Source: an uncultured SAR116 cluster alpha proteobacterium
GTDB lineage: Bacteria; Pseudomonadota; Alphaproteobacteria; Puniceispirillales; Marisalimonadaceae
Direction of reading: 5' to 3'
Length of the DNA: 64,000 bases
NCBI GenBank assembly: GCA_902619615.1
Contig: CACNFD010000010.1
Coordinates: 1 to 64,000 of the forward strand
Shown here: in pieces, positions 10,327 through 21,581 of the stretch
Layout of the letters: every line of letters begins with the position of its first letter
Position numbering within the stretch: the first letter of the stretch is position 1
Program-made: the position numbers and the translations under genes
Notes under the pieces: model-generated
What the model saw: the letters and a program-made list of their open reading frames with translations, nothing else
Databases searched by the model: none
Told to the model about the DNA's origin: nothing

Positions 10327-11355
10327 ATGAAGTCTTCAAAAGTAATATATTTTTTATTAATTGGTACAATTATAGCTGCACTAGCGTTATTTGTTGTTTT
10401 TTATGAAACTGAAACTATTAATGAAAAGGAAGTAGTAGTACCTCTTGTAAATAAAGTAGTTGATGCAAAGCCAATTATAGTTAACCCAACTAGAGAAGAA
10501 ACTGCTGAAACAATTATATTAGAAGTTGTTAGAGTCAGGCCAGATGGTAGTCTTGTTATTGCTGGAAAGGGATTACCTAATTCAAAAATAGAAATTATTT
10601 CTAACTCAGAAATCATTGCTATAACAACTAGTGATAAAGTTGGAGATTTTGTTGCTGTTCCAGAAAAACAATTAAAAGGCGGCGAATACTTTTTGTTTAT
10701 TCGGCAAACAACAGAAGATAATAAAATAGTTATTGCCAAAAAATCTGTTGCTATAAATGTTACTGGAAAAAAAGATGATGTCCCAATTGTCGCTATTGTT
10801 GATAATCAAGGAAAATTAGGTGCTAAAGTGATTCAAGCCCCAGGTTTGGAAAAAAAGGGTCAGACCATCAAATACGATGAAAAAACAAATGAAGAAATTA
10901 ATAAAGAACCAAGGATTAAAATTTTAGCCATAACACATGACTCAAAAGTAGGACAACTTGTTTTGTCAGGGATAGCTTATAATGGTGTACAGGTAAATGC
11001 GGGTTTTACTGGAAAAGAAACCTCTTCAACTAAAATAATCAATAGCGAATGGACATTATCTATTCCTGGAAAACTGATTGCTGGAAAACAAAAAGTTTTT
11101 GCTGTTTTATTAGGAAAAAATGGGAAAGTGTTGAGTGAAAATTCTATTACAATTAGTGGAAAAAATGTTGAAAATGCTAATGGAAAAACATTGGTTATAG
11201 TCCAAAAAGGTGATGCTCTTTGGAATATAGCATATCAAAGATTGGGTTTAGGTAATCGTTATATTGATATAGTTAAGTTAAATAAAAATATAATTAAAAA
11301 TCCTGATTTAATTTATCCAAAACAACTTTTCATCATACCTAACAAAAATAATTAA
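10327..11355 (+). CDS. Membrane-anchored LysM-domain protein
   Basis: N-terminal hydrophobic segment; C-terminal LysM domain VIVQKGDALWNIAYQRLGLGNRYIDIVKLNKNIIKNPDLIYPKQLFIIP. Confidence 0.85.
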   Translation: MKSSKVIYFLLIGTIIAALALFVVFYETETINEKEVVVPLVNKVVDAKPIIVNPTREETAETIILEVVRVRPDGSLVIAGKGLPNSKIEIISNSEIIAITTSDKVGDFVAVPEKQLKGGEYFLFIRQTTEDNKIVIAKKSVAINVTGKKDDVPIVAIVDNQGKLGAKVIQAPGLEKKGQTIKYDEKTNEEINKEPRIKILAITHDSKVGQLVLSGIAYNGVQVNAGFTGKETSSTKIINSEWTLSIPGKLIAGKQKVFAVLLGKNGKVLSENSITISGKNVENANGKTLVIVQKGDALWNIAYQRLGLGNRYIDIVKLNKNIIKNPDLIYPKQLFIIPNKNN

Positions 11356-11367
11356 AAATTATTCGTA

Positions 11368-11973
11368 ATGTTTGATGGAAAAATAAATAAATTTTCAAAG
11401 CCAGCTTTAGATGTATTAGCTAAAAAATTATCACATTTTAAGATAAAACCAAATGCGGTAACTTTTTCAGGTTTTTTTTTGGGGCTTTGTTGTATTTACT
11501 TTATCGTGAATGAAATGTTTATTTATGCATTGATCTTTTTATTTCTTAATAGATTTTGTGATGGATTGGATGGAGCTTTAGCAAGATTAATTGGACAAAC
11601 AGATATTGGTGCCTTTTATGATATTGTTTCAGACTTTTTATTTTATTCTTTATTTCCTATCTCTTTTATATTTTTGAATATAGAAAACGCATATTCGATA
11701 TGTTTTTTACTATTGAGTTTTGTTGGGACACAAACAACTTTTCTTGCTTCAGCATGGCTTGTAGAAAAAAATAAATTGTTAATTTCTGAAAATCAAAAAA
11801 AATCGTTTTTTTATATAGGTGGAATTACTGAGGGATTTGAAACGATTGTTTGTTTTGTTATGATGCTTTTATTTTATGAGTTCATAAATTATATTGCATA
11901 TATTTTTGGGATATTATGTTGGATAACTTTCGTAACTAGAGTAATTTTTATAAGAAAATTGCTTAAATCATAA
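11368..11973 (+). CDS. CDP-alcohol phosphatidyltransferase family protein
   Basis: DGLDGALARLIGQTDIGAFYDIVSD matches the DxxDGxxAR...GxxxDxxxD motif; multiple TM segments. Confidence 0.88.
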   Translation: MFDGKINKFSKPALDVLAKKLSHFKIKPNAVTFSGFFLGLCCIYFIVNEMFIYALIFLFLNRFCDGLDGALARLIGQTDIGAFYDIVSDFLFYSLFPISFIFLNIENAYSICFLLLSFVGTQTTFLASAWLVEKNKLLISENQKKSFFYIGGITEGFETIVCFVMMLLFYEFINYIAYIFGILCWITFVTRVIFIRKLLKS

Positions 11974-12043
11974 AATACAAATTTATTTTGTTATAAAATT
12001 ATAATAATAATATTAATTAATTAACTTTTTTGGCTATTATAAA

Positions 12044-12424
12044 ATGAGTAAAAATATTAAACATTTGTCAGATGAACAATATAGAATAACCCAACAACAT
12101 GGAACTGAACCTGCTTATTCTGGAGCATATTGGGATAAAAAAGATGTAGGAATATATAATTGTATTTGTTGTGATACTATTCTTTTTTCAAGTGAAACAA
12201 AATATGACTCAAGATCAGGATGGCCTTCTTTTTATAAACCAGTTTCAGAAGAAGTTCTTGGTAAATCAGTTGATAATTCATTTTTTATGAAAAGGACAGA
12301 GGTACATTGTGCAAAATGTAAAGCACATCTTGGACACGTTTTTCCTGATGGACCAAAACCAACTGGATTAAGATATTGTATCAATTCTGCTTCATTAAAT
12401 TTTGAAAAATTAGATAATAGTTAA
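12044..12424 (+). CDS. msrB: Peptide-methionine (R)-S-oxide reductase
   Basis: [55 protein letters not shown]. Confidence 0.96.
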   Translation: MSKNIKHLSDEQYRITQQHGTEPAYSGAYWDKKDVGIYNCICCDTILFSSETKYDSRSGWPSFYKPVSEEVLGKSVDNSFFMKRTEVHCAKCKAHLGHVFPDGPKPTGLRYCINSASLNFEKLDNS

Positions 12425-12425
12425 A

Positions 12426-13223
12426 ATGTTAGGATCAACCAAAATTTATGGATGTATTGCTGATCCAATTGATCATGTGAAAGCTCCAACTATTTTTACG
12501 TCTATTTTTAAAGAAAAAAATATTGATGCAGTTTTGATACCAATTCATATAAATAAAGATAATTTAGAAAATATAATAAGTTCACTAAAATCAGTAAAAA
12601 ATTTTAAAGGTATGACTGTTACTATTCCTCATAAAACATTAGTTGCTGATTTATGTGATTATCTTGAACCTGATGCAAAATTTACACGATCAGTTAATTG
12701 GATTAAGTTTGATAAAAACAGAAAATTAATTGGAGATAACTTTGATGGACAGGGATTTGTTGAAGGATTTAAATCTCAAAAATTTTCAATTAAAAATAAA
12801 AAAATTTGTCTTTTTGGTGCTGGTGGCGCAGGGGTTTCAATTGCTTGTTCATTAGCAAAAGAACAGATGAAATCACTTAAAATCATAAATCGAAATTTTA
12901 ACAAAGCTAAGGAATTAATGATTAAAATAAATGCTATTGATAAAGATCTTTGTGTAGAAGTTGTTAATCATAAAGATCAATATTTATTAAGTGATTGTGA
13001 TATAATAATTAATGCTACTAGTCTAGGTTTACATAAAAATGATAACTTGCCCTTCGATGTAAGTAAAACTTCACCAGAAACTGTTATAGCCGATATTATA
13101 ATGCAACCTTTAGAAACAGAACTATTAAAAAAAGCAAAAAAATTAGGTCGTTCTGTTCATTATGGAAAATACATGATAGAAAGTCAGATTGATTTAGTAG
13201 GTAATTTTTTAGATCTTTGGTAA
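12426..13223 (+). CDS. Shikimate dehydrogenase family protein
   Basis: GMTVTIPHKTLV, GDNFDGQGF, FGAGGAGVSIACSL, INATSLGL. Confidence 0.85.
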   Translation: MLGSTKIYGCIADPIDHVKAPTIFTSIFKEKNIDAVLIPIHINKDNLENIISSLKSVKNFKGMTVTIPHKTLVADLCDYLEPDAKFTRSVNWIKFDKNRKLIGDNFDGQGFVEGFKSQKFSIKNKKICLFGAGGAGVSIACSLAKEQMKSLKIINRNFNKAKELMIKINAIDKDLCVEVVNHKDQYLLSDCDIIINATSLGLHKNDNLPFDVSKTSPETVIADIIMQPLETELLKKAKKLGRSVHYGKYMIESQIDLVGNFLDLW

Positions 13224-13242
13224 TAAAAATAAAGAGGAAAAA

Positions 13243-13641
13243 ATGGAAAACAACTTTGTTTGGGATGAGGATAAATTAAACAAATTAAAAAAGCTTTGGG
13301 ACGATGGTTTACCTATTACAAAAATTGGAATTGAAATTGGTGTTTCTAGAAATGCCATTGCGGGAAAAGCTCACAGAATGGGTTTACCAAAAAGAAACTC
13401 CCCAATTTCGAAGTCTGGAGATCCTAGAAAAAGTCAAAAATCAAATATTACAGAAAATAGCAAGCAGTTACCTTTGAAAATTATGTTAAGAGATGTTGAG
13501 TGGTCAAGAAATAGGTGTTGTTGGCCAATTGGTGATCCAAAGTTACCTGGCTTTGCTTTTTGTGGAACTTCAATTGTTCCTGGTAGACCTTATTGTGAAA
13601 AACATTCAAATCTTGCATACACCAATACCAGAGAAAGCTAA
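13243..13641 (+). CDS. gcrA: GcrA-family cell cycle regulator
   Basis: WDEDKLNKLKKLWDDGLPITKIGIEIGVSRNAIAGKAHRMGLPKR and C-terminal CCWPIGDP...FCGTSIVPGRPYCEKHSNLAY. Confidence 0.92.
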   Translation: MENNFVWDEDKLNKLKKLWDDGLPITKIGIEIGVSRNAIAGKAHRMGLPKRNSPISKSGDPRKSQKSNITENSKQLPLKIMLRDVEWSRNRCCWPIGDPKLPGFAFCGTSIVPGRPYCEKHSNLAYTNTRES

Positions 13642-13652
13642 AATAATGCATT

Positions 13653-16262
13653 ATGGGAAAATTAAGTAAAAAAAGATCCGATTATAAGCCATTATTTTGG
13701 TTAGCTAAAGATATATTTTTAGAATTTTTAGTTTTTGAAAAATATACTATTGTTAAATCTAAAATTATATATCAAAAGAATGATTCCAAAAAAATAAGTA
13801 ATTTTAATTTGGATAGTCATTTAGAATTAAATGGGGTAGATTTAGACACAAAAAAATTTCAATTAGTCATTGATGATAATCCTATTAAAAATATAAAAAT
13901 CGATACTCTAAAAAAGGTAAACCAAGCTGTCATCATACCAGTACCTTCGGATTCTAAATTTGTTAAAACTATAGCAGAAGTTAAAATTTTTCCTTTAACT
14001 AATAGTTCATTGGAAGGTTTATATGAAAGCAATCATATGTTATGTACTCAATGCGAACCTGAAGGTTTTAGAAAAATTACATGGTTTCCAGATCGACCTG
14101 ATAATTTAAGTTTGTTTACAGTTAAAATAGAAGTGTCTGATAAATTTAATACAATTCTTTCTAATGGTAACTTAATTGAAAAAGGTAATATAAAAAATCG
14201 AGGAAGTAATAGGTCATTTAAAGTTTGGCAAGACCCATTTCCAAAGCCCTCGTATTTATTCGCATTAGTTGTTGGTAATTTAGAATCGAATACATCTAAA
14301 TTTATAACTTCATCAAAAAAAGAAATTGAAATTAGTATTTTTAGTGAAATAGGCAACAAACATCTTACTAGTTACGCTATGAAAAGTTTAAAAAAAGCTA
14401 TGAGGTGGGATGAAAAAAAATATGGATTAGAATACGACTTAGATTCTTTTATGATAGTAGCTGTAAGTCATTTTAATATGGGTGCAATGGAAAATAAAGG
14501 ATTAAATATCTTTAATTCTAAATTTGTTCTTGCAGATAAAAAAACTGCTACTGATAAAGATTTACAAAATATAGAAAGTATTGTTGCTCATGAGTATTTT
14601 CACAATTGGACTGGTAATAGAATAACTTGTAGAGATTGGTTTCAATTAACTTTGAAAGAGGGATTAACTGTTTTTAGAGACCAAGAATTCTCAGCAGATA
14701 TGAATAACAGGGGTGTAAAAAGAATTGAGGATGTTTCACTACTAAAATCAGTCCAGTTTGCAGAAGATGCAGGATCAAATAGTCACTCTATAAGACCTGA
14801 TGAATACAAAGAAATTAACAACTTTTATACTCCAACAATTTATGAAAAAGGAGCTGAGGTAATTAGAATGATTTATAATTATCTAGGAGATATACTTTAC
14901 AAGAAAGGAATGGATTTATATTTTGAAAGATATGATGGAAGAGCTGTAACCTGTGAACATTTCATAAAAGCATTATCAGATGGTAGTCAATTAAACTTAA
15001 GAATATTTGAGAAGTGGTATTCTCAGTCTGGGACACCTTATTTAAAAATTACAAGAAATGTGATTAATTCAGGATTAGAGCTTTATTTTTCTCAAAAAGT
15101 TAACAAAAAAAATAGCAATTTACCTATTCCAATAAAAATTGCAATTTTAAACAAAAAGGGATCTTTAGTTAAATTTAAGCTTAATAATTCTGAATTAAAA
15201 TTTGAACACGTTTTTTTATTATCTAAAAGCAATGAAAAAGTATCAGTGGCTTGCAAGGAAAAAAATATTATTCCATCCATTTTAAGAGACTTTTCAGCTC
15301 CTGTACTTTTGAAAACAGATTATAAAATTGACGAATATTTGCATATACTCAAATTTGATAATGATTCATATAACAAATGGGATGCTGCTCAAAATTTATA
15401 CCTACATTGTTTTTTTAAAAATTGTGATTTAGATATTTTAGTAAAAACTTTAAATGATTTATTACTTAAAAAAGAAGTAAATTATTCTTTGATGGCCTTG
15501 CTTTTAGAAATACCATCTCTAAATACGTTTGAAAATTTACAAAAGACTGTAGATCCGATTTTTATTTTTAAGAGAAAAAAGAGTTTTATGAAAAATATTG
15601 CACTCAGTTTACGAGAAGTATTTGAGAAAACAGCTTTAAAGCTTCTTAAAAGCAAGATTTACGACCATAAAAGTTTAGGCGAAAGAGCTCTTCTGGGAAA
15701 ATTACTAAATTATTTGCTTCTTATTGATAATGAAGTAGGAATTGAGATAGCAAAGAAAATTTCAGTGAGTAATAACATGACACTTTCAATCATAGGTTTA
15801 AAATCACTTTGTTTGAGCGATAGTAAAAAAGCATTAAGATTTTTAGATGTTTTTTATAAAAAATGGGAGAAAAATGATTTAGTAATTGAAAAATGGTTTG
15901 AAATGATGTCCACCTTAAATATGGGTTCTAAGGGTTTAAATTTTATTAAAGATTTACTTAAGCATAAAGCCTTTGACTATAAAAATCCGAACAAACTTAG
16001 GTCTGTATTAAATACTTTTCAAAAAGAAAATATCTTATTGTTTCACGCAAATGACTCTTCGGGATATAAATTTATTTCTGAACAAGTTGCAATTGTAGAC
16101 AAAAATAATCCACAAGCGGCAGCAAGATTAATTCTACCTCTCACAAGATTCAATAACTATACAACTGAGAGAAAAAATAAAATAAAAGTAGTTTTAAAGT
16201 CTATAAACAAACCAATTATCTCAAACGATTTATCAGAAATTATTGAAAAAGCATTAATTTAA
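13653..16262 (+). CDS. pepN: Aminopeptidase N (M1 metallopeptidase)
   Basis: GAMENKGLNIFN and HEYFHNWTGNRITCRDWFQLTLKEGLTVFRDQEFS (HExxH-18-E). Confidence 0.95.
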   Translation: MGKLSKKRSDYKPLFWLAKDIFLEFLVFEKYTIVKSKIIYQKNDSKKISNFNLDSHLELNGVDLDTKKFQLVIDDNPIKNIKIDTLKKVNQAVIIPVPSDSKFVKTIAEVKIFPLTNSSLEGLYESNHMLCTQCEPEGFRKITWFPDRPDNLSLFTVKIEVSDKFNTILSNGNLIEKGNIKNRGSNRSFKVWQDPFPKPSYLFALVVGNLESNTSKFITSSKKEIEISIFSEIGNKHLTSYAMKSLKKAMRWDEKKYGLEYDLDSFMIVAVSHFNMGAMENKGLNIFNSKFVLADKKTATDKDLQNIESIVAHEYFHNWTGNRITCRDWFQLTLKEGLTVFRDQEFSADMNNRGVKRIEDVSLLKSVQFAEDAGSNSHSIRPDEYKEINNFYTPTIYEKGAEVIRMIYNYLGDILYKKGMDLYFERYDGRAVTCEHFIKALSDGSQLNLRIFEKWYSQSGTPYLKITRNVINSGLELYFSQKVNKKNSNLPIPIKIAILNKKGSLVKFKLNNSELKFEHVFLLSKSNEKVSVACKEKNIIPSILRDFSAPVLLKTDYKIDEYLHILKFDNDSYNKWDAAQNLYLHCFFKNCDLDILVKTLNDLLLKKEVNYSLMALLLEIPSLNTFENLQKTVDPIFIFKRKKSFMKNIALSLREVFEKTALKLLKSKIYDHKSLGERALLGKLLNYLLLIDNEVGIEIAKKISVSNNMTLSIIGLKSLCLSDSKKALRFLDVFYKKWEKNDLVIEKWFEMMSTLNMGSKGLNFIKDLLKHKAFDYKNPNKLRSVLNTFQKENILLFHANDSSGYKFISEQVAIVDKNNPQAAARLILPLTRFNNYTTERKNKIKVVLKSINKPIISNDLSEIIEKALI

Positions 16263-17543
16263 TTATTTTATATTTAAAAAGTCTGGTATTTTACCACTTT
16301 CTCTAAAATTTGAGTAATTTTCTATAGGTAACAAATCTAATTTAGATTTGTTTTTATGTTTTTCTTTACCTTTAATTTTTTTAATTCGAAGTGATTTCTG
16401 ATTTGATAAATCTAAAGAGGAAACTAATTCATTTATAGACATTTTTTTTACTTTTTTCTTTATAAGCTTTTCTATAGAGGTAATGGTTTTATGGTCGTTT
16501 TCAACAAAAATTGTATATGCCTTCCCTTTATTACCTGCTCTTCCAGTACGACCAATACGATGAACATAATCTTCAGGGTTGTTTGGAACATCATAATTGA
16601 AAACATGACTCAAGCCATCAATGTCAATGCCTCTTGCAGCAACATCTGAGGCAATTAAAATTTGTACAGATTTATTTTTAAAATTTTCAAGAGACTTAAT
16701 TCGTAAATTCTGTTCCATATCACCATGAAGGGAGGCAGTTTTAAAATTATTTTTTTTTAAAAAATTACTAACATTATTAATGTCAGCTTTTTTATTACAA
16801 AATATCATGGCACTTTTTATAGTACCAATGGATAATAATGTTTTGAGATCATTCATTTTATTTTTACTATTTGTTTTTATAAAAATACTATCAATGTTCG
16901 CTGATGTTGAAGAATAAGGATTAATCAATATTTCCTTTGGGTTGATTAATAGATTCTTACCAATATCTCTTATTTCATTTGAAAGGGTAGCAGAAAAAAA
17001 TAATGTTTGTCTTATTTTAGGTAATAATTTGTTAATTTTAATTACATCTGGAATGAATCCCATATCTAACATTCGATCAGCTTCATCTATAACAAGCAGT
17101 TTTACATCTTTTATTAAAACTGTACCACGTTCTATGTGATCTAAAAGTCGACCAGGTGTTGCAACAAGCACATCTACACCTTTTGATAATTTAAAATCTT
17201 GTTCTCCAAATGAAATTCCACCAATTAATAATGCCATCTTAAGTTTAAGATATTTATTTATTTTAATAAATTCTTCAGACACTTGCATAGCTAATTCCCT
17301 TGTAGGTGCAATGATAAGAGATCTTGGCATTCTAGATTTGGATTTTCCAGAATTTAAAATTTCTATTAAAGGCATTATAAATGAACCAGTTTTACCCGTG
17401 CCTGTTTGTGCGCAACCTAATATATCTCTTCCCATCAAAACATTTGGTATAGCTTTTTTTTGAATTTCTGTTGGTTCATTATATCCGATGTCTTTTATTG
17501 ATGATAAAATCTCATAACATAAACCTAAATCTTTAAATTTCAC
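16263..17543 (-). CDS. DEAD-box ATP-dependent RNA helicase (RhlE-like)
   Basis: AQTGTGKT, PTRELAMQV, DEADRMLD, SAT, HRIGRTGRAG. Confidence 0.93.
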   Translation of the reverse strand: MKFKDLGLCYEILSSIKDIGYNEPTEIQKKAIPNVLMGRDILGCAQTGTGKTGSFIMPLIEILNSGKSKSRMPRSLIIAPTRELAMQVSEEFIKINKYLKLKMALLIGGISFGEQDFKLSKGVDVLVATPGRLLDHIERGTVLIKDVKLLVIDEADRMLDMGFIPDVIKINKLLPKIRQTLFFSATLSNEIRDIGKNLLINPKEILINPYSSTSANIDSIFIKTNSKNKMNDLKTLLSIGTIKSAMIFCNKKADINNVSNFLKKNNFKTASLHGDMEQNLRIKSLENFKNKSVQILIASDVAARGIDIDGLSHVFNYDVPNNPEDYVHRIGRTGRAGNKGKAYTIFVENDHKTITSIEKLIKKKVKKMSINELVSSLDLSNQKSLRIKKIKGKEKHKNKSKLDLLPIENYSNFRESGKIPDFLNIK

Positions 17544-17619
17544 AGTTGTGACCTCATTAAAAAATTATAAATTTAAATATATTTTGGGTAAAAGTAAAAA
17601 ATTGATTATCTTTTCTAGT

Positions 17620-19578
17620 TTAAATATCAAATTCATTTATACTGCTAGCATTTTCCTGAATATACTTAAATCTAAGCTCAGGTTTTTTTCCCATGAGGAT
17701 GTTTACTAAGTTATCAACTTCTCTTCTTTTATCAGCTTCATTTAAATTTCTTCTAGGAACCGTAACTTTCAATAATTTTCTTGTTTTTGGAGCCATTGTA
17801 GTTTCTTTTAGTTGAGCAGGTGGCATTTCACCCAATCCTTTAAAACGACTAATTAATCCTTTGCCATTAAATTTTTGATTTATCATTCTGTTTTTACTTT
17901 CTTCTGTTTGTGCATACAATGATTGGCCATTTAAAGTAATTCTATATAATGGTGGTTGAGCCAAATACAAATGTCCCCTCTCAATAATTTCTGGATAATT
18001 ATTGTAAAAAAATGTTAATAACAAAGCTGCAATATGTGCCCCATCAACATCTGCATCAGTCATAATAATGATTTTATTATATCTAAGGTTGTCAATATTT
18101 TTAGATTTGCTTTCATCTAGTCCTATAGCTTGTTTTAAATCATTAATTTCTTGATTTTGTAACATTTTTTCACTTGAAGCACTAGCAACATTCAAAATTT
18201 TACCTTTTAAAGGCAAAACAGCTTGAGTTGTTCTTTCTCTCGCTTGTTTTGCAGATCCTCCAGCGCTATCACCTTCAACTATAAAAAGCTCAGAAACTTC
18301 AAAACTATCACTTGAGCAATCAGCCAACTTTCCAGGTAAACGATTTTTTTTTGAAATAGTTTTTCGTGATACCTCTTTTTCTTTTTTTTTCCTTTTTCTT
18401 TCCTCATAATTATGAATTGTTCTATCTAATATAGCTTCACCAACTTCTTGAAAATTTGATAACCAAGTCTCAAATCTATCCCTGATCGCAGTCTCTACAG
18501 TTTTTGTGGTAGAAGAGTTTACGAGCTTTTCTTTTGTTTGACCTTGAAATTGTGGTTCTTTAATAAAAACAGATAAGATAGATCCGGTAGATATCATTAT
18601 ATCATCATAAACTATTTCATTAGCTTTTTTAAATCCTTTCAATACAGCAAAATTTCTAATTCCTTTTGTTATTGCAAACCTAAAACCAGTTTCGTGGGTT
18701 CCACCGAGAGGTGTATTAACAGTATTGCAGAAAGTTTCTGTAAAACTAGGCTCATCTTCAGCTAACCAACTCACTACCCATTCTACAGTTTCGTAGTCAA
18801 TATTTACGTTGCCTTGAAAAAAAGAAGAGGTAAATAATGGGTTTGAAGAAGTTTTATGTTTCATGTAGTCCAAAATCCCATTCATGTAGCAAATTTTTTT
18901 AAAAGTTGGTATATTACTAATTGTTTTTAAAAGTGATTCATTACATTTCCAATTAATCTGAACACCTTTAAAGAGATAAGCTTTGTTTTCTAAAATATTA
19001 AAAATTTTATTTGGATTAAATACATTGTCTTTGCCAAATATTTGAGTGTCAGGTTTAAAAGTAATAGATGTACCATTATTTCTATTTATTTTATCTTTTC
19101 TAATAAGAGGTGTTGTGGGTAATCCTCTTGAAAACTCTTGTATGTATAAGTAACTATCACGTACTACTTCTACTTTCATAAATGACGAAAGAGCATTAAC
19201 AACAGAAGCGCCAACACCATGTAATCCTCCAGAGGTTGTATAATTTTTATTTGTAAATTTTCCGCCAGAATGCAGGGTGGTCATGATTATTTCTAAAGCT
19301 GATTTATTTTTAAATTTAGGATGATTATCTATAGGTATACCTCTGCCATTATCTGAGATATTTATTGTATTGTTACTAAGTAGATTAATATTTATTGTAG
19401 TAGCATGTTTAGCAACCACCTCATCCATTGAATTATCAATTATTTCAGTCACAAGATGGTGTAAGGCATTATTGTCAGTACCACCAATATACATACCTGG
19501 TCTATGACGTACAGGTTCTAAGCCTTCTAAAATTTCAATTTCAGAAGCGTTGTAACTATCTAATAAATTTGTTTTCAT
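17620..19578 (-). CDS. parE: DNA topoisomerase IV subunit B
   Basis: RPGMYIGGTDNNALHHLVTEIIDNSMDE, SGGLHGVGASVVNALS, EGDSAGGSAKQARERTTQAVLPLKGKILNV, TDADVDGAHI. Confidence 0.93.
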   Translation of the reverse strand: MKTNLLDSYNASEIEILEGLEPVRHRPGMYIGGTDNNALHHLVTEIIDNSMDEVVAKHATTININLLSNNTINISDNGRGIPIDNHPKFKNKSALEIIMTTLHSGGKFTNKNYTTSGGLHGVGASVVNALSSFMKVEVVRDSYLYIQEFSRGLPTTPLIRKDKINRNNGTSITFKPDTQIFGKDNVFNPNKIFNILENKAYLFKGVQINWKCNESLLKTISNIPTFKKICYMNGILDYMKHKTSSNPLFTSSFFQGNVNIDYETVEWVVSWLAEDEPSFTETFCNTVNTPLGGTHETGFRFAITKGIRNFAVLKGFKKANEIVYDDIMISTGSILSVFIKEPQFQGQTKEKLVNSSTTKTVETAIRDRFETWLSNFQEVGEAILDRTIHNYEERKRKKKEKEVSRKTISKKNRLPGKLADCSSDSFEVSELFIVEGDSAGGSAKQARERTTQAVLPLKGKILNVASASSEKMLQNQEINDLKQAIGLDESKSKNIDNLRYNKIIIMTDADVDGAHIAALLLTFFYNNYPEIIERGHLYLAQPPLYRITLNGQSLYAQTEESKNRMINQKFNGKGLISRFKGLGEMPPAQLKETTMAPKTRKLLKVTVPRRNLNEADKRREVDNLVNILMGKKPELRFKYIQENASSINEFDI

Positions 19579-19654
19579 ATAAAATAAATACTTTATTTAG
19601 TGTATAATAAAATTAAATATACAATAATTAGCAATATTCAGACAATTTTCAAAT

Positions 19655-19686
19655 AAAAAAACCCAACTTGTAGTTGGGTTTTTTAA
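19655..19686 (-). terminator. Rho-independent terminator downstream of glnA (T/A-rich on both sides)
   Basis: AAAAAACCCAAC-TTGTA-GTTGGGTTTTTT perfect stem, followed by a T-tract on either strand. Confidence 0.85.
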
Positions 19687-19699
19687 TATAAAACATCAT

Positions 19700-21109
19700 T
19701 TAACTAGAGTAATACATTTTAAATTCGACTGGATGTGGAGCGTGTTCAAACTCAATAACTTCCTCCATTTTTAAATCAATATAAGCTTCAATTTGATCTT
19801 CTGTAAAAACTCCGCCTTTAGTCAAGAAAGACATATCACTTTTCAAAGCATCCACAGCTTCCCTTAGTGACCCACATACAGTTGGAATGTCCTGTAATTC
19901 ACTTTCTGGCAGTTCATAAAGATCTTTATCCATTGGTTCTCCTGGATGTATTTTATTTTGTATACCATCTAGACCTGCCATTAACATTGCTGAAAAGGCT
20001 AAATAGGGATTCGCTGTTGCATCTGGAAATCTTACCTCAACTCTTTTACCATTGGGGCTCCCAACAAAAGGAATTCTGCAAGATGCTGATCTATTTCTCG
20101 CTGAATAAGCTAAAAGTACTGGGGCTTCAAAACCAGGAATTAATCTCTTGTAAGAATTTGTTGAAGGATTAGTAAAGCAATTAATAGCTTTTGCATGCTT
20201 TATAATACCACCAATATAGTGTAAACATGTTTCTGACAAACCAGAATATTCACCACCAGCAAATACTGGTTTTCCATCCTTCCATATAGATTGATGAGTA
20301 TGCATACCAGTACCGTTATCACCTGCAACAGGCTTTGGCATAAATGTAGCTGTTTGCCCAAATGAGTGTGCTACGTTATGAACTGCATATTTATATAATT
20401 GAACATTGTCTGCTGTATCAATCAATGTTCCAAATTTTAATCCTAATTCATGTTGAGATGGTGCAACCTCATGGTGGTGCTTTTCCATTGGAACGCCCAT
20501 ATCAACTAATGATAGTACCATCTCGCTCCTCAAGTCCTGAGCAGAATCTACTGGTGGTACAGGGAAATAACCACCTTTAATACCAGGTCTGTGTCCCATA
20601 TTACCTTCCTCAAAGTCACTACCTGTATTATATGGACCTTCTGATGAATTAATTTTATAAAAAGTCGAATTCATCTCAGCCTGATACTTAACATCGTCAA
20701 AAACAAAAAATTCTGGTTCTGGACCAAAATAAGCTGTATCGCCAATTCCTAAACCTTTCATATATTTTAAAGCTGCTTTGGCGGTTGATCTAGGGTCTCT
20801 TTCATAAGGATCTCCTGAAATTGGATCCAATACATCGCAGAAAATTGACAATGTAGGTTGGGAGAAAAAAGGATCAACGATCGATCTTGAACAATCAGGC
20901 ATAAGTTTCATGTCTGACTCATTTATAGCTTTCCAGCCAGCTATTGATGATCCATCAAACATAAATCCTTCAGTAAGAGAATCCTCATCGATCGTACTTA
21001 CGTGCTGGGATAAGTGTTGCATTTTACCTCTAGGATCAGTAAAGCGTAAATCTACAAACTGGATTTCCTTTTCTTTTATAGTATCCATAATTTTTTTTGC
21101 GTCTGACAT
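19700..21109 (-). CDS. glnA: Type I glutamine synthetase
   Basis: [86 protein letters not shown], adenylylation-type DLYELPESE. Confidence 0.97.
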   Translation of the reverse strand: MSDAKKIMDTIKEKEIQFVDLRFTDPRGKMQHLSQHVSTIDEDSLTEGFMFDGSSIAGWKAINESDMKLMPDCSRSIVDPFFSQPTLSIFCDVLDPISGDPYERDPRSTAKAALKYMKGLGIGDTAYFGPEPEFFVFDDVKYQAEMNSTFYKINSSEGPYNTGSDFEEGNMGHRPGIKGGYFPVPPVDSAQDLRSEMVLSLVDMGVPMEKHHHEVAPSQHELGLKFGTLIDTADNVQLYKYAVHNVAHSFGQTATFMPKPVAGDNGTGMHTHQSIWKDGKPVFAGGEYSGLSETCLHYIGGIIKHAKAINCFTNPSTNSYKRLIPGFEAPVLLAYSARNRSASCRIPFVGSPNGKRVEVRFPDATANPYLAFSAMLMAGLDGIQNKIHPGEPMDKDLYELPESELQDIPTVCGSLREAVDALKSDMSFLTKGGVFTEDQIEAYIDLKMEEVIEFEHAPHPVEFKMYYSS

Positions 21110-21133
21110 TTTATTTACTCCATGATATGTAAG

Positions 21134-21472
<339 letters not shown>

Positions 21473-21581
21473 TTATATCATCCTTCACTATTTTCATATA
21501 TTTAATCAATTCCATAACAAAATAATTTTTGTTAGGAACATGACTTTAAAAAAAAAATGATTAAAAATTAAGCATAAAAAT

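Noticed and set aside
21473-21581. Sought a sigma54/NtrC promoter upstream of glnB-glnA
   Set aside because: No TGGCAC-N5-TTGC-like element could be seen on the relevant strand.
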